DNA of 64,000 nt from Candidatus Aenigmatarchaeota archaeon (GTDB taxonomy: Archaea; Aenigmatarchaeota; Aenigmatarchaeia; GW2011-AR5). The notes beneath the pieces are model-generated. The model did not search any database. It worked only from the letters and a program-made list of their open reading frames with translations, and was not told the DNA's origin. Below are positions 28,978 to 37,466 of the stretch, in pieces. A program made the position numbers and the translations under genes. Every line of letters starts with the position of its first letter. Position 1 is the stretch's first letter. The stretch covers positions 62,001 to 126,000 of the forward strand of contig JACPDL010000003.1 in NCBI GenBank assembly GCA_016184005.1. Direction: 5' to 3'.

Positions 28978-29814
28978 ATGCTAGTAAGCAGCGCGATCGT
29001 CAGGAATGTATACAAGAAAAGAGAAGCCTGGTCGCACAAGGGACAATTCGGCAGGCTTCTTGTTGTTGGCGGATCTAGACTGTACAGCGGTTCGCCGGCT
29101 TTCAACGCCATGGCTGCCTATCGCGCAGGCTGTGATTTAGTTACTATAGCCGCGCCTGAAAGGGCTGCAAACATAGCTGCTTCTTTCGAGCCGGATATCA
29201 TAGCTTATCCATTGAAAGGCAATTATATCGAAAAGAAGCACGTAAAGGAAATAAGAAAAGTCATGAAAACAAGCTCTGCCATGGTCATTGGCGGGGGGAT
29301 TTCAAAAGAAAAGAAAACGCTTAGTGCCGTGGCTGCTATTCTAAAAGATAGTAAGATTCCTACAGTTGTTGATGCAGACGGCCTTTATGCGGTAAAGAAA
29401 AAATTAGGCCGGAAATTCTTGCTCACGCCGCACTCGCACGAATTCTTTGTTCTAGGCGGCGGGAAACCAAGCAGATTCGTGAATGAGCGCCTAGGCAAAA
29501 CAAAAACATTGGCGGCAAGACTTGGATGTACAGTGCTCCTCAAAGGGCACATAGACACGATATCTGACGGCACGCAGGTCGCTACGAGCGCAACAGGCAA
29601 CCCTTACATGACAAAAGGCGGCATGGGCGACACGCTGGCAGGCATATGCGGGGCATTGCTTGCGCGCGGTGCAAGCACATTCGATGCCGCATGCTGCGCT
29701 GCTTACATAAACGGACTTGCAGGCGACATTGCATCAAAAACTTTCCACGAGGGGCTTACAGCCTCAGACATGCTCTGGTCAATACCCAAGGCAATAGAGC
29801 AGGCGAAGAAATAG
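28978..29814 (+). CDS. nnrD: ADP-dependent NAD(P)H-hydrate dehydratase
   Basis: GRLLVVGGSRLYSGSPAFNAMAAYRAGCDLV; VVDADGLYA; LTPHSHEF; TGNPYMTKGGMGDTLAGICGALLARG. Confidence 0.94.
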   Translation: MLVSSAIVRNVYKKREAWSHKGQFGRLLVVGGSRLYSGSPAFNAMAAYRAGCDLVTIAAPERAANIAASFEPDIIAYPLKGNYIEKKHVKEIRKVMKTSSAMVIGGGISKEKKTLSAVAAILKDSKIPTVVDADGLYAVKKKLGRKFLLTPHSHEFFVLGGGKPSRFVNERLGKTKTLAARLGCTVLLKGHIDTISDGTQVATSATGNPYMTKGGMGDTLAGICGALLARGASTFDAACCAAYINGLAGDIASKTFHEGLTASDMLWSIPKAIEQAKK

Positions 29815-29893
29815 AATATTAACCAATCTAGACTATGGACCCTGTAGAAAGAAATATCTGGATTACAAACTTAAAAGGCTTAGAAATATAGTT

Positions 29894-30421
29894 TTGATTA
29901 TGGTTTTGAAAATATGCCTACTTGGCTCTATTCCTAAAGGTGATGAAATACGAAAATTTTGGAAAGACTGGAAAATAAATTATAAGAACTCTTTGTCCAA
30001 GATAGACGGAATCGAGTTTGTTGATGGAGATGCTTGGAAAGAGGAAGAAAAGTCATTTTTAGTTTTTGGGCATGATTCTTATTTGATAAAAAGTTCAGAT
30101 ATAATAATCGTAAATGCGGAAGCTAAATTAGGTGCTGGAACTTCACAGGAAATGATTATCGCCAAATATTTTTCTAAGCCTGTCATAACAGTGCTACCCA
30201 AAGATACGCATCATAGAAAGTCAAATGTTGTATTTAATTCTACCAACGTACCTGACTGGATTCACCCCTTTATCTCGGCAATGTCAGATATCGTTGTAGA
30301 ATCTGTTGACGAAGCGTGCCAATGGGTGCAAGAGTATAAAGAAAATCCTAAATCGAAAACCATAAAGAATATTTCTGTTATTGACCAAGCGATTAATTCT
30401 TATCTTGATTATATTCGATAA
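29894..30421 (+). CDS. Nucleoside 2-deoxyribosyltransferase-like protein
   Basis: KICLLGSIPKGDEIRKFWKDWK; DSYLIKSSDIIIVNAEAKLGAGTSQEMIIAKYFSKPVITV. Confidence 0.75.
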   Translation: MIMVLKICLLGSIPKGDEIRKFWKDWKINYKNSLSKIDGIEFVDGDAWKEEEKSFLVFGHDSYLIKSSDIIIVNAEAKLGAGTSQEMIIAKYFSKPVITVLPKDTHHRKSNVVFNSTNVPDWIHPFISAMSDIVVESVDEACQWVQEYKENPKSKTIKNISVIDQAINSYLDYIR

Positions 30422-30491
30422 ACTGCCAACCAACCACTCACAGCCTGCATTCGTCCTGCGCAGAACCAAGCCAGCAACCAAGCACGGCTAC

Positions 30492-30863
30492 TCATTTTTT
30501 CTTGTAACCAAATACTTTGTCGTATGTTTCGTGGTCAAGAAAATCAAGAACGAAGTTTGTAATTTCTATCTCTGTCGTGCGAAGCGTATAGATCATTCTC
30601 CAATAGCCTGATAGGTCTATTTTCCATAAATTATTGACATCATATTTGTCTTTGTATAACTTGGGGACAAGACTTTTAGCAATATGAATTCCAGCCTGAG
30701 GGTTGATTTTCAAAAGCTCTTTCTTCTGATTTATTGATTTCAGTAGCTGCTGGTGAAACGAGTTTGTAACCCCCTTCTTTATCTCATCACCTACCACCCT
30801 GTTGAGCTCTTCATATTGCTTGTTGGCTTCTTCGCTAAAAAGTACCTTGACTGATCTAGCCAT
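30492..30863 (-). CDS. RelE/ParE-type toxin-like protein
   Basis: VKVLFSEEANKQYEEL...LWKIDLSGYWRMIYTLRTTEIEITNFVLDFLDHETYDKVFGYKKK. Confidence 0.8.
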   Translation of the reverse strand: MARSVKVLFSEEANKQYEELNRVVGDEIKKGVTNSFHQQLLKSINQKKELLKINPQAGIHIAKSLVPKLYKDKYDVNNLWKIDLSGYWRMIYTLRTTEIEITNFVLDFLDHETYDKVFGYKKK

Positions 30864-31135
30864 CAGACTTCAACGCCTTTCTCCATGGCTTTCTGTAGTT
30901 TAGGGCTTGGGTTGTATGTCCATAGAATTCCTTTTTCACCTGCTAGTATCAAGCCGCGGTTTTCCATGTATCTCAAAATAAGGTTGAGCGTCTGGTGCAT
31001 TATTTTAGTCGGCAGCCTCCTTTTTATCTCCTCTTTTGATAGTGGTTCATCAGCTTCTTTGAGAACTTTCTCTACTTCCAACATCGTGCTTAGGTTAGGG
31101 TAATGAATTATTTTTTGCTTTAGCATAACAATCAT
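30863..31135 (-). CDS. Winged-helix putative antitoxin partner
   Basis: LEVEKVLKEADEPLSKEEIKRRLPTKIMHQTLNLILRYMENRGLILAGEKGILWTYNPS; overlaps downstream RelE-like start by 1 nt. Confidence 0.65.
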   Translation of the reverse strand: MIVMLKQKIIHYPNLSTMLEVEKVLKEADEPLSKEEIKRRLPTKIMHQTLNLILRYMENRGLILAGEKGILWTYNPSPKLQKAMEKGVEV

Positions 31136-31271
31136 TTCTATATAAGTTTATACATATATAAAATTATATAAACATTTAAAGCTTTGCATGCCCACATCAC
31201 AACCGCCCATAGCCTACGATTAGGCTGTGCAGAACCAAACAAAAGCCAAACAAAGCTGCGAGCCCTTCATT

Positions 31272-31393
31272 ATTATCCGCAACATTGCTTAAAACTGCTG
31301 TCTTTAGACAGCAGATATTACATAAACAATGTTGGGATGACATGCTCTCAGAAACTCACGACTTTAGTCGTGGGAGTATTAAGAGCATATCAT
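31272..31393 (+). repeat. Two-domain structured element, copy 2
   Basis: TATCCGCAACATTGCTTAAAACTGCTGTCTTTAGACAGCAGATATTACATAAACAATGTTGGGATGACATGCTCTCAGAAACTCACGACTTTAGTCGTGGGAGTATTAAGAGCATATCA. Confidence 0.85.
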
Positions 31394-32307
31394 TTCTTCA
31401 TCAGCCACAGCATCAGAGCTTTCTGCGCGTGCAGGCGGTTTTCCGCCTGGTCATAAACTATGCTCGCCTTGCTGTCGATGACGCCATCCGTCACTTCAGC
31501 GCCGCGCTTTGCAGGAAGGCAGTGCATGAACAGAGCCTTCGGCGCGTGTTTCATCAATTGCCTGTTGACCTGATATGGCATGAGGATTTTGCGCCTGGAT
31601 TTTTCCTGGTTATGCGGAACATGATAGCTCATCCAGCTGTCTGTGTAAATAATGTCGGCTCCAGAAACAGCTTCGCTGGCGCTCGCAGTGACGTGAACCT
31701 TGCTTCCATGTGTTTTTGCAAATTCTTTCGCCTTGGCCAGAACCTTTGAGTCAGGCATCATTTGCTTCGGGCAGCCAACGCTTACGTCCACCCCAGATTT
31801 AGAGCAGCCATAAAGCAGCGAGTGAGTAGTGTTGTTTAAGCCATCGCCGACGTAAGCAAGCTTCAAGCCTTTCAGTTTTCCTTTCTTTTCATACATTGTC
31901 ATGAGATCTGCAAGAACTTGGCACGGGTGTTCGAGGTTGGTCATTCCATTTATAACAGGGATTTTGGAGTTCTTTGTAATTTCAACAAGGGTTTCATGAT
32001 TGTAAATCCTTGCCATCATGAGATCAACATATCTTGAAATGACATGTGCAAAATCCTTCGGCGCTTCCTTCTTGCCTATTGTCGATTCGCTTAAGTGATA
32101 GGTTATTGCATGGCCACCAAGCTGCAGCATTCCTGCCTCGAAAGAAATTCTTGTTCTCAGCGAGGGCTCATCGAAAAGCAGAATCAGCGTCTTGCCCCTG
32201 AGTTTATTCGAGAATTTTGAATGACCTTTCTTTATTGCAATCCCCTTGTTTATGAGCATATGCATTTCTTTGCTGCTAAGGTTTGCTAAAGACAGGAAAT
32301 GCTTCAT
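31390..32307 (-). CDS. argF: Ornithine carbamoyltransferase
   Basis: [62 protein letters not shown]. Confidence 0.94.
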   Translation of the reverse strand: MKHFLSLANLSSKEMHMLINKGIAIKKGHSKFSNKLRGKTLILLFDEPSLRTRISFEAGMLQLGGHAITYHLSESTIGKKEAPKDFAHVISRYVDLMMARIYNHETLVEITKNSKIPVINGMTNLEHPCQVLADLMTMYEKKGKLKGLKLAYVGDGLNNTTHSLLYGCSKSGVDVSVGCPKQMMPDSKVLAKAKEFAKTHGSKVHVTASASEAVSGADIIYTDSWMSYHVPHNQEKSRRKILMPYQVNRQLMKHAPKALFMHCLPAKRGAEVTDGVIDSKASIVYDQAENRLHAQKALMLWLMKK

Positions 32308-33662
32308 TTCGATCTTCTCAGGAATCTTTTTTCAAAGCCGTTTATTATTGACAGGAGATTCGGCCTGCCTATTTCCTCGACTTCATACTCGACTTCGGCA
32401 ACAGGCTTGTTTAATTTAAGCAGCTTCGATATGTCTACAGGCGTGCCATCAATAATCGCATCGCATTTTGCCCTGTTCAGCGTCATTTCAAGCTCCTTCA
32501 TTTGTTTCCTGCTGTAGCCCATTGCTGGCAATATGTTATTCAAGTGCGGATACGTCTTGTAAACATTCTTCATGCTGCCTACGGCGTATTTACTGGCGTC
32601 TATTATCTTTGCTTTGAATAACCTTGCCGCCACAGTGCCCGCACCAAAGCTCATCCCGCCGTGCGTTACAGTAGGCCCGTCTTCCACGACTGCAACCCTC
32701 TTGCCTTTAATGAGATCCGCTCGGTTTATCATTATTCTGGACATTGCTCTTATGACAGCAGCTTTGGGATTATACAGCCTGATGTTTTTCTGTACAGTCT
32801 CTATCTGCTCCTTTGTGGCAGTATTCATCTTGTTAATCAACACGACGTCTGAAGACCTTAGGTTGACCTCTCCGGGATGATAGCTGATTTCATGCCCTGC
32901 CCTCAGAGGGTCTACTACAACTATTTGCAGGTCTGGCCTGATAAATGGAAAGTCATTGTTGCCTCCATCGAATATGATAACATCCGCTTCTTTCTCGGCT
33001 TGTCGCACTATCTTTTCATAATCCACCCCCGCATAAACAACAATCCCGCGCTTTATCAGCGGCTCGTATTCCTCACGCTCTTCTATTGTGCATCCATGCT
33101 TCCCCAGGTCTTCATAGGTCTCGAATCTCTGCACTTCCTGCTTTTCCAAGTCTCCGTATGGCATGGGGTGCCTTATGACAACAACATGATAATCCTCTTC
33201 TTTCAGTATTGACGCTATCTTCCTGGTTGTCGGCGATTTGCCAGCCCCTGTGCGCACAGCGCATACGGCTATCACGGGTTTCAAAGATTTCAGTGTTGTT
33301 TCTTCCGGGCCGAGCAATACAAAGCTGGCGCCGTTTGCCAGAACAGCAGAAGCCTTGTGCATGACATCTATGTGGGCAAGGTCGCTGTAAGAAAGATAGA
33401 CAGTCTTGACGCTGAATTTCTTTATCAGCTGCGGCAGGTGCTTTTCATCATAAATAAGTATTCCTTTTGGATATAGTCTGCCCGCGAGCTTTGCAGGATA
33501 TTTCCTTCCAGCTATGTCAGGTATCTGTGCCGCAGTAAAGGCAACGACCCTGTAAAACTTCTTCTTGCGGAAGTACATGTTGAAATTGTGGAAATCGTGG
33601 ATCGTTAATAACGATCAATCACGTCCAGCAGCTCCCATGATTATTACATTTTTTCTTTTCAT
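32304..33662 (-). CDS. Cyclic 2,3-diphosphoglycerate synthetase-like P-loop protein; proposed two-exon gene complement(join(32304..33593,33618..33662))
   Basis: Exon 1 MKRKNVIIMGAAGRD; 24-nt insert with in-frame TGA; exon 2 FHNFNMYFRKKKFYRVVAFTAAQIPDIAGRKYPAKLAGRLYP...CAVRTGAGKSPTTRKIA...IIFDGGNNDFPFIRPDLQIVVVDPLRAGHE. Confidence 0.85.
33594..33617 (-). other. Putative 24-nt archaeal BHB intron in protein-coding gene
   Basis: Minus strand UGGA-CGUG-AUU-GAUCGUU-AUU-AACGAUC-CACG-AUU-UCCA: outer 4 bp, central 4 bp, inner 7 bp helices, 3-nt AUU bulges on opposite strands; excision restores the ORF. Confidence 0.8.
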
Positions 33663-33664
33663 AT

Positions 33665-34696
33665 CTATCTAACCTCCTCTACAATCTTTAGTAACTCTTT
33701 ACATTTATCTGTTAGAGAATAATAGTTATGATTATGACCTCTACCATTTATTATTTTCTTTTCCATTGTCACAAGCCTCAACTTTGTATCTTTATTCATA
33801 GCATCTCTTACTGCCCAATGTGAACGATTTGTTAGTTTAGCAATGTCATTTACAGGTAGACTTGAGTTACATAGAGCCTTCCAATATCTAATATGAGAAC
33901 GCGTATATTGTTTCTTTATAAAACACGATATTAATTTTTTCCATTGGCGTTCTGTTGAATCAAAATGTCTATCAAGAACAACGTCAATTAGTGGTATAAT
34001 ACCTGTAAAAGAAATTTCATACGAACCTTTTGTTATTCTTTCTTTTGGTTTTTTATTATATAATTTAATGAAGGATTTCATAAGGAAATTTTTCATTTCT
34101 TCATCTTTAACAGTAATAACTATTCCATATAAGAAACCGCTTCTTTGAATTATAGAACCATCACCAATCTCATAACCTTTCAAAAATTCTAATAATAAGC
34201 CTTTGTCTTGATAAATAATTTCAAGAGATTGTTTTACAAACTCATTAAAAATGAGAGCAAAAAGAGTATTATTGAATCTAATTTCTATGTTATCTTTAGT
34301 AGCACCTCTAAAATATTTTGATTTAACTTTTTTTGTTTTCAGTATATTTATATAATATTTTATTTTTTTATTAGTCTTTTCAGTAGATTTACAATATGCT
34401 CTCCAACTACTATAATCTATTCCGAACTTTGTTCTTATTTCTTCCTGAAACCTCTTGATAAGACTTAATTCACAATTTGAAATTCCAATACAATAACTTA
34501 CTTTTGTACCTTCAGCTATATAGAATCCCAAACACCATGCTAAATTTTTCTCTATTTGAATAATTTTAGGAATAGTTATAATAGGCCCCTTTGGAGGCTT
34601 TCGAATAACTAAAGTATCTTTATCTTGTGAAATAATCCAATCTTTATTTATTAGATTTTCAATTCCAATGTGAGTGTTGCTTGTAAGGTCTTTCAC
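33665..34696 (-). CDS. LAGLIDADG homing-endonuclease-like protein
   Basis: LAWCLGFYIAEGT and LLEFLKGYEIGDGSI motifs; GTG start; very AT-rich relative to neighbours. Confidence 0.85.
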   Translation of the reverse strand: MKDLTSNTHIGIENLINKDWIISQDKDTLVIRKPPKGPIITIPKIIQIEKNLAWCLGFYIAEGTKVSYCIGISNCELSLIKRFQEEIRTKFGIDYSSWRAYCKSTEKTNKKIKYYINILKTKKVKSKYFRGATKDNIEIRFNNTLFALIFNEFVKQSLEIIYQDKGLLLEFLKGYEIGDGSIIQRSGFLYGIVITVKDEEMKNFLMKSFIKLYNKKPKERITKGSYEISFTGIIPLIDVVLDRHFDSTERQWKKLISCFIKKQYTRSHIRYWKALCNSSLPVNDIAKLTNRSHWAVRDAMNKDTKLRLVTMEKKIINGRGHNHNYYSLTDKCKELLKIVEEVR

Positions 34697-34753
34697 AATT
34701 TGTATTTTAGGTAACTTATTATTTAAATATTTCTGAACCCTGCAATATATTTT

Positions 34754-35677
34754 TCATCTTGTTATAAGCGTTCCTTCCCTGTTTTTCATTGCATTTATTA
34801 TACCGCTCGGGCTCGTTATAATAGCTTTTTTCCCGCCGCGCTCAAGGAAATTTATTGCAGCTTCTATCTTAGGCCCCATGCTTCCCGGAGGAAACTGCCC
34901 TTCTTTCATGTATCTTCTTGCGTCTTTCAGGCTCATTCTGCTGATCTTTTTCTGGTTGGATTTCTTGTAATTCAGGAAAACGCCTGCAACATCCGTTATG
35001 ATCAGCAGCACATCGGCTCCAATGCTTGAAGCGAGACAAGAGCTTGCCAAGTCCTTGTCAATAACAGCGTCGATTCCTTTCAAACCTCTTTCTTCATAGA
35101 CAGGAATCCCGCCGCCGCCGGCCGCAACAACAGTCACGCCGCTCTTGACGAGATTTTTTATGATATCTGCTTCGACTATGTGCTTAGGTTTAGGGGATGG
35201 AACCACGCGCCTGTAGCCGCCGCGTACGTCCTTAGAAACTGCGAAGCCTTTTCTTTTCAGGATTTCAGCTTCCTTCTTTGTGTAAAAAGGCCCTATGGGT
35301 TTTGCCGGTTTCTTGAAAAACGGGTCTTTCCTGTCTACAACAACCTGTGTGAGGACGCTGACAACCGGATGTTTCAGGTGATGTTTCCTGAACTCATTCT
35401 GAAGACTCTGCTCTATCATGAAGCCCATTTCGCCCTGCGATTCTGCCACACATGCAAATAGAGGGAGCGGATAAGCTTTTCCCAGCGCTTCTTCTACCCG
35501 TATAAGGATGTTGCCAACCTGCGGGCCGTTGCCGTGGGTGAGAACAAGCTTGTGATCATTGCTGAGCTTGATGAGTTCCTTTGAAAGTTTCTGCATGTTT
35601 TTGAACTGCCTTCCAAAGCTGGGCTTCTCGTTTTTGCTGAGGATCGCATTGCCGCCGATAGCTACTACAACAAGCAT
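34754..35677 (-). CDS. arcC: Carbamate kinase
   Basis: VVAIGGNAIL; LVLTHGNGPQVGNI; VRGGYRRVVPSPKP; VVAAGGGGIPVYEERGLKGIDAVIDKDLASSCLA; PPGSMGPKIEAAINFLERGGKKAIITS. Confidence 0.96.
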   Translation of the reverse strand: MLVVVAIGGNAILSKNEKPSFGRQFKNMQKLSKELIKLSNDHKLVLTHGNGPQVGNILIRVEEALGKAYPLPLFACVAESQGEMGFMIEQSLQNEFRKHHLKHPVVSVLTQVVVDRKDPFFKKPAKPIGPFYTKKEAEILKRKGFAVSKDVRGGYRRVVPSPKPKHIVEADIIKNLVKSGVTVVAAGGGGIPVYEERGLKGIDAVIDKDLASSCLASSIGADVLLIITDVAGVFLNYKKSNQKKISRMSLKDARRYMKEGQFPPGSMGPKIEAAINFLERGGKKAIITSPSGIINAMKNREGTLITR

Positions 35678-35712
35678 AAAATATAATTTACCCCGGCTGT
35701 ATAAAGCTGTCT

Positions 35713-35946
35713 TCAGGCCGTGTGCAGTGCTTTTTCTATTGCTTTCTTGTCGAAACCAACGATGATTTTCCCGTCTATGTCTATCACAGGAACCCCCATC
35801 TGACCTGATTTCTTCACCATCTCGTCGGCGGCCTTCGGGTCTTCTTCCACGTTCTTCTCGCTATACGTGACGTTGCTCCTGTTGAAGAAATCCTTTGCCA
35901 TCTTGCAGAAAGGGCAATGGTTGGTTGTGTATATAGTTACTGTCAT
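35713..35946 (-). CDS. Glutaredoxin-like protein (NrdH type)
   Basis: VTIYTTNHCPFCKMAKDFFNRSNVTYSEKNV...MGVPVIDIDGKIIVGFDK. Confidence 0.9.
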   Translation of the reverse strand: MTVTIYTTNHCPFCKMAKDFFNRSNVTYSEKNVEEDPKAADEMVKKSGQMGVPVIDIDGKIIVGFDKKAIEKALHTA

Positions 35947-36052
35947 GTTATCATCTTGTGCCTACTATCGGCGTACAGATATTTATACATCTTATAATTG
36001 CATGTACTTTAAAATACGTTTCTGTGAAATATAGATAGGTGGTATCCTGAGT

Positions 36053-37243
36053 ATGAAGAATGATCTTGATGAACTTGCACTGAGCGAGCACAAGAGACTG
36101 AAAGGCAAAATCGAGATAAAGGCCAAAATGAATGTAACTGGAAAGGAGTCTCTTTCTATCGCCTATACGCCGGGGGTTGCTGCCGTTTGCATGGAAATAG
36201 CCGGGGACAAGCAGAAAGTCTGGGATTATACAATAAAGCAGAACACGGTTGCCATAGTCTCTGACGGCTCTGCAGTGTTAGGGCTTGGCGATGTCGGGCC
36301 TGAAGCAGCTATGCCAGTGATGGAAGGGAAGGCCATGCTTTTCAAAGAGCTTGCAGGGGTGGATGGATTCCCGATCTGCCTTGATACAAAGGATCCCGGT
36401 GAAATAATCAGAACTGTCAAGAATATTGCGCCTGTTTTCGGCGGAATTAATCTCGAGGACATAGCTGCGCCGAAATGCTTCCAGATCGAGAATCAGCTGC
36501 AGGACTTGGGCATACCCGTGATGCACGATGACCAGCATGCCACTGCGATAGTCGTTTATGCAGCCGTGTTTAACGCGGCGAAGGTTGCTGGAAAGAAGTT
36601 TGAAGACTTGGAAGTCGTGATCAATGGAGCAGGAGCTGCGGGCATTGCAACCGCGAAAATGCTTGGCTGCGCAGGCATGGACAAAGGCGCCTGCAGGTCT
36701 GTTTATAACATAGTGTTGTGCGACAGCAAAGGCATAATCAGCACTGACAGAAAAGACCTGAATGACTACAAGCTTGAGATCGCAAGACTCACCAACAAGA
36801 AAAACAAGAAAGGCGGCCTGGCGGAAGCTGTAAAGGGTGCTGATGTTTTCATAGGATTGTCTGTTGCCAATGTGTTGACAGAAGAAATGGTAAGATCAAT
36901 GAATAAGAACGCCATTGTTTTTGCAATGGCTAATCCTGTGCCTGAAATAGCGCCGGACACAGCAAAGAGGGCGGGCGCTGCTGTTGTCGGCACAGGCAGA
37001 AGCGATTTTCCCAATCAAATAAACAATGTGCTCGCTTTTCCCGGAGTCTTTCGCGGCGCGCTTGATGCTAAAGCACCAAGAATAACCAATGGAATGAAAA
37101 TGGCTGCTGCGCTGGCGTTGGCTGATTCTACAGAACCTACAAAGGAAAAGATACTGCCTTTGACATGGGAAAAAGGATACGTAGAGAAAATAGCATCAGC
37201 CGTTGAAAAAGAAGCAAAAAAGAATAACATAACAAGAAAATAG
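36053..37243 (+). CDS. Malic enzyme (NAD(P)-dependent, oxaloacetate-decarboxylating type)
   Basis: SIAYTPGVAAVCMEIAGD; SDGSAVLGLGDVGPEAAMPVMEGKAMLFKELAGVDGFPICLDT; IPVMHDDQHATAIVV; NPVPEI. Confidence 0.95.
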   Translation: MKNDLDELALSEHKRLKGKIEIKAKMNVTGKESLSIAYTPGVAAVCMEIAGDKQKVWDYTIKQNTVAIVSDGSAVLGLGDVGPEAAMPVMEGKAMLFKELAGVDGFPICLDTKDPGEIIRTVKNIAPVFGGINLEDIAAPKCFQIENQLQDLGIPVMHDDQHATAIVVYAAVFNAAKVAGKKFEDLEVVINGAGAAGIATAKMLGCAGMDKGACRSVYNIVLCDSKGIISTDRKDLNDYKLEIARLTNKKNKKGGLAEAVKGADVFIGLSVANVLTEEMVRSMNKNAIVFAMANPVPEIAPDTAKRAGAAVVGTGRSDFPNQINNVLAFPGVFRGALDAKAPRITNGMKMAAALALADSTEPTKEKILPLTWEKGYVEKIASAVEKEAKKNNITRK

Positions 37244-37274
37244 GCCAAAAATCTATGTAAAGATTGTGATGCAA

Positions 37275-37382
37275 TCAGCAGCAGCCTTTACAATCTTTTG
37301 AATTGCAATCGCATTTCATAGAACTTTTGACAGACTTTTTCGCAGACTTCCTGCTTTTTGCTTTTGCCTTTTTCATTGCCAT
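37275..37382 (-). CDS. 35-aa Lys-rich, Cys-rich-tail micro-protein (not in ORF track)
   Basis: Manual translation MAMKKAKAKSRKSAKKSVKSSMKCDCNSKDCKGCC*; preceded by GGAGGT SD. Confidence 0.65.
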   Translation of the reverse strand: MAMKKAKAKSRKSAKKSVKSSMKCDCNSKDCKGCC

Positions 37383-37424
37383 ACTAAAACCTCCACGCTC
37401 TTTATGATGAACGTATCTTATAAA

Positions 37425-37455
37425 CACAATCCATCATCTAAAGATGGTGGTATTC
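37425..37455. repeat. Short CCATCATCT-AAAGATGGTGG hairpin
   Basis: Inverted repeat just 3' of the gdhA stop. Confidence 0.6.
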
Positions 37456-37466
37456 CTTGTATAAAC

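Noticed and set aside
33578-33662. TGA in the cDPG-synthetase-like N-terminus as stop-codon readthrough or recoding, or a simple pseudogene
   Set aside because: Readthrough would insert the unrelated peptide SLLTIHD into a conserved N-terminus. The BHB geometry and exact restoration of GRD-FHNFN fit splicing better, although internal re-initiation at ATG 33578 cannot be excluded without RNA data.
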